From assembly GCA_005784505.1 (NCBI GenBank), contig VCAZ01000050.1, forward strand, positions 2,076,001-2,140,000: a stretch of 64,000 nucleotides of DNA, given 5' to 3'. Both the position numbers and the translations under genes were made by a program. The notes beneath the pieces are model-generated. The model ran no database searches, was not told where the DNA came from, and saw nothing but the letters and a program-made list of their open reading frames with translations. Source of the stretch: Bagarius yarrelli (lineage: Eukaryota; Chordata; Actinopteri; Siluriformes; Sisoridae). The first letter of the stretch is position 1; each line of letters begins with the position of its first letter. Positions 60,625 to 64,000 of this stretch are shown piece after piece.

Positions 60625-61725
60625 TTTAAACTTAGTACAATGGGTTTCAAAGTGGTGGAATCGCACATGTAGAGGAGGAAGCCCTGTTAGTATTAGTAAC
60701 AGGTAGTAACAGGACTAGCAGTAATTGTACTAGAAATTCTTACATAGGTACCAAAAGATGTTAGCGACGTCCCAACCAGGAGAAGAGAGAGATGTTTGTT
60801 TGTGTGTATTTTCAGCACAGGTTTGGTGTTCTTATATTTCATATATTGTATCATTAAAAAGGTCTAATATTTTACTAGTTAATCTCTGTAGGTACCATGT
60901 GAAGGCTGCAAACAAAATGTAGATTATTATTAGTAGTATATTTTTTCCACCAAAGGCATCTGAAACACAAGCCATCGCTTTGCTTCACTTTCTTCCATCC
61001 CAAACACTGGAATAAGCAGCGTTCATTAGCTTTCCAACTCAAACACCTCAGCTTCTCTCTCTCTCTGCACCGTTCCAGCTTTTCCTTAGGTGGCCCTGGT
61101 ACCTTGGGGCACTGTGTATATGTGTGTGTGTGTGTGTGTGGTCTTCAGTGAGGCAGCCACTAACCGCCCCAAGCTTTTCCTGTGCTGCTTCTCCCTTACA
61201 CCTCTCTCTTTTACCTTCTCTCTCTGTAAATCTATCTATTGCTCTATTTCACACCCCTGCTGCCAAGCGCTCTCTCACTCCCTGCTAAACTTCTCTGTCT
61301 GGAGACACCGACGGCAAATATTTACACAATGAGCCGATGGAATGCTGTCTTTTCATGGCCTGATGTGGCTCTGCAGAAGGGGCACATCATTGCATTCAGT
61401 CATCCGTATAATGTTGCCTCTCAGAGATATTTCAGTGACTTATGGAGCATCTTCCTTTCAGTCCTGGCAAATAGCAGCAGGAGCATGGCAGCTAACTGCA
61501 GGCTTCAGTTACATTGAACTTGAAGGGAGTAATTCAGAGCGAAATTAAGATGTTGGACTTTACATTAGTCAGTTTTATGGATTGGAAGTGAAGTGCAGGG
61601 CAGCGACTTTGAGTTTCAAAGTCACTTATATGTCATTTCTGTTTTCTGGGACAGCATGACGATCAAATGATTTATTTACTTTACCCATTTATACCCATAT
61701 TCGACTCTGTCTAAATAACATTTTT
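60625..61725. other. Intronic DNA, no supported gene
   Basis: A short (GT)n run lies at 61117-61140. Open frames at 61239-61548 overlap in two frames and have no splice or domain support. Confidence 0.45.
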
Positions 61726-61727
61726 TC

Positions 61728-61815
61728 ATTACATTTACAGCATTTGGCAGACGTCCTTTTCCAGCGCGACTTACATTCATCTCTTTTAAACAACTGAGCA
61801 ATTAGAGGTTAAGGC
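61728..61815 (-). repeat. tRNA-derived SINE, 3' part (inverted)
   Basis: TTACATTTACAGCATTTGGC, AGACGTCCTTTTCCAGCGCG and ACTGAGCAATTAGAGGTTAA are the inverted tail and middle of the family. Confidence 0.85.
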
Positions 61816-61819
61816 GGAA

Positions 61820-62235
61820 TCGTAACAGACTGCTAGCGGCTGATCAGTTTTATTTCCAATAGTGCGCTCACACACAAAGACTGAAGCTTCTATGTACAAC
61901 AATATAAATTAGCCCTTTTTATTGTCTTCCTGTAAACTATGAACTTTTGTCCTCCTGATTTGACTGTTTATAAAGCAAGAAATGCTAACTGAGGGTTGTA
62001 CCATTGTTCATGTTCAAGCAATGGCATAAAAACTTTATTTTATTAAAGGACAACAAGAGTGTTAAAAAACAAAAGAATGATTTACACACAAGAAACAATC
62101 ACCATGACCTTTTCAGAATTTACAGATCTATTATTAATTCAAATATTCAAATATGCAAGATGAAGGTGGTACGTTAAATTGTGGCAGGGTAAAAAACAAC
62201 AATAGAGAAAAAATATACTGTCATATATTGTGTAC
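61820..62235. other. Intronic DNA, no supported gene
   Basis: Nothing recognised. Confidence 0.4.
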
Positions 62236-62239
62236 ATAA

Positions 62240-62412
62240 TGGGGCGATGTGGTAGTGCACATTTGGAAGATCGGCGTACAATTCCCAGCACCACCAAGCT
62301 ACCACTGTTGGGTCCTTAACCCCCAATTACTCAGTTGTATAACTGAAATAAATGTAAGTCGCTCTGGATAAGGACGTCTGCCAAATGCTGTATAATGTAA
62401 ATGTAAATATTG
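62240..62412 (+). repeat. tRNA-derived SINE, copy 13
   Basis: GGGGCGATGTGGTAGTGCAC begins a worn head. The B box is CGTACAATTCCCAGC, and the tail GCTCTGGATAAGGACGTCTG then CCAAATGCTG is intact, with two TGTAAA units. One of the best 3' ends in the window. Confidence 0.9.
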
Positions 62413-62747
62413 GTCAATTAGCATTATAGCTGCTGTAATGCTAACATACCATGGTAGAGATGCAGGTGCAGGAAAGTTGTACAACAAGATTTTAGCATTT
62501 TAGCATGTGGCGGAATGAACTTTCCCTTAGTAACAGAACAGCTAAGTCAGCTAGCTGTCTTAAGCGTTAAATACATTAGCATATTTCTTTTAAAAAGAGA
62601 TCGGTTTTAAATTCGATGAGTTTGTAAATCAGTATGAATGTATTTACTGATATTGAGACTTTTAAAGGCTTTTGCCAAATGACTTCATTGTAATGGAAAT
62701 GAGACTAATAAGACATGATGATGTTTAACGTTAACATTAAATGAAGA

Positions 62748-62792
62748 TTGCTAACCAGAAGATTGTGGGTTTGATTCCCAGCACCACCACAG
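62748..62792 (+). repeat. SINE B-box fragment
   Basis: CTAACCAGAAGATTGTGGGT then TTGATTCCCAGCACCACCAC is the end of the tRNA-like head of the same family, without body or tail. Confidence 0.75.
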
Positions 62793-63064
62793 GTAACACA
62801 GACACAAATACCGAAAAATGATCGCGAGCAAAAAATCCCACAGCTACGAATCAATAGAATACAAAAGCAAAGAATAGATAAGGTGTCTCTTCTCTTCTGA
62901 CCTTTGAAATGTCAGGATGGAGGTTTGTTCAAACTTTCATTTATCTGCGCCGACTCTTTCAGAGATGTGAAAGCCCCTTAGCAAAACAAGAGAGAAAGTC
63001 CTGAGCTTTTCATTTCAAAGTTATCAGACTGTGTAACATTTCTATAGAACGCATTGTGTTGTAG

Positions 63065-63183
63065 GTGACGCCGGCGGCTCCCTTATCGGCCAGCGCTTTT
63101 CCTTTGTCTTTTGCTTCTTATCACCGGATTTGTGCATGTCAGTCAATCCAAGGACCTGTCCCTCAACCTGCTTATCTCACAAG
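63065..63183 (+). CDS. Weak candidate exon in CpG-rich patch
   Basis: A 119-nt block lies between TGTTGTAG and a donor-like AAG|GTAGCT. It is locally CpG-rich (GTGACGCCGGCGG) and open in two frames, one beginning DAGGSLIGQRFSF, the other VTPAAPLSASAFP. Neither frame fits the phase-2 end of the exon at 60045. It may be an exon of this gene after a missing one, or chance. No family was recognised. Confidence 0.15.
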
Positions 63184-63189
63184 GTAGCT

Positions 63190-64000
63190 CTGTCTAGAGT
63201 GTAGAGGTGATGTGTTAGGGCACTTAACACCCAGTGAGCTGATACAGACACACCTGGAATTTATACAGGCCATGAGGGATCTTTCAAATATATACCGCTT
63301 CTGTCTGTTAGCACGAACCCGAATGAATGGGGTGTCTGAACAGTCCATTCCTCTCGGCTAGCAGCTCGTCTGGAATTTAAAAGTTTAAAAGAGGAAGTGA
63401 GAAATAAAAATGAATTTCATTTAATAAAGCATCCCTTAAAAAATATGATAATCAATTAAATAATTGCAATCAAGTAAATGTGGATATACTTTTGTTCAAT
63501 ACTTATTTACATTCGATTATGACTTAATTATTAGTTAATTACTCCGATTAGCTTGTAATTATTGCTTATTTAGCAAAAGTCTGGACTTATTAAGTAGTAA
63601 AAATTACTTTACTGTGTTAGACTTACAAATATTCTGAATGATGCAATTGTAATAGTAAAAGTGACATGCAAATAAAACATTATAACATAAATAATTTATT
63701 TATAACATTATACATACATTCACATTTAAACGTTAAATGTGCTTTATTTTTTGTTAAAAAGTGTTAATAATAATGAAATTTAGGGTTAATAAAATAATAA
63801 AATTTATTTTAAGGTTTCTTGTCTTAATCAAGTAAAAGAACTATAGTAGGATTTATACCGAATATTTATTTATTTTTTGTATTCTGAACATTTCAAACGT
63901 GACTAAACAATAAAACCCTTATTATCTCTCCTTACACCTGTAATTTCTATCTCCAGTACTCTCAAGTATGTTTTATTAATGATTAATTGATCTGTCATTT
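63190..64000. other. Window end, intronic or flanking DNA
   Basis: An open stretch (LTPSELIQTHLEFIQAMRD, 63220-63355) reads rather protein-like but has no clear splice sites. From 63400 on the DNA is very AT-rich with no recognised feature. Confidence 0.35.

Noticed and set aside
61081..61112. Short exon after TTCCTTAG reading WPWYLGAL
   Set aside because: It would fit phase 2 from 60045, but it is tiny, has a poor donor and runs into a GT repeat.

Overview
The window looks like AT-rich nuclear DNA from a teleost fish. I infer an otophysan, quite possibly a catfish, but nothing here proves the species. The evidence is spliced exons with GT-AG borders, a very dense tRNA-derived SINE family whose tail reads TCTGCCAAATG..TGTAAATGTAAAT, a Tc1-like element, a DIRS-like tyrosine-recombinase remnant, and many long di- and tetranucleotide microsatellites. 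No prokaryotic genes, operons, CRISPR arrays or functional RNA genes are visible.

One protein-coding gene appears to run through the window on the + strand, entering already open at base 1. Its exons are small and far apart: 1-92, 814-1065, 2928-2999, 4407-4521, 32386 to about 32536, 47502-47662, 48492-48616, 53345-53479 and 60006-60045. Together they encode a charged, helical, coiled-coil-like protein with a Pro/Ala/Gly-rich linker in the middle. I do not recognise the family and assign no symbol. Most exon phases fit together. Two junctions (2999 to 4407, and 48616 to 53345) do not fit directly, so at least two exons are probably unseen or my borders are wrong there. Introns of about 28 kb, 15 kb, 6.5 kb and 4.7 kb make up most of the window.

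The rest is intronic repeat DNA. From left to right the main items are: a Tc1-type remnant (3.4-3.9 kb); a long pyrimidine tract (4.7-5.1 kb); a second SINE family (8.6-9.0 kb); a complete-length Tc1-like transposon with a frameshifted DD34E transposase (20.6-22.1 kb); tetranucleotide arrays at 23.0, 25.3 and 33.8-34.3 kb; dispersed non-autonomous elements (28.2-28.7, 31.25-31.97, 43.15-43.34, 44.15-44.96, 46.17-46.33 and 57.55-58.29 kb); a solo LTR with a 5-bp target duplication (40.9-41.26 kb); a minus-strand LINE 3' end in which a 36/37-bp piece of the reverse-transcriptase region has become a minisatellite (49.64-50.47 kb); large GACA/GATA, AAGT and GTGA arrays (52.8-57.2 kb); an ACTTG-type array (59.2-59.5 kb); and a DIRS-like recombinase fragment (60.14-60.62 kb).

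No unprecedented biological system is evident. The points most worth a second look are the unidentified coiled-coil gene and its competing reading frames at 32.4-32.6 and 47.5-47.6 kb, the minisatellite born inside a LINE coding region, the 38-bp higher-order unit in the GTGA array, the solo LTR, and two repeat-poor blocks that could be regulatory elements.
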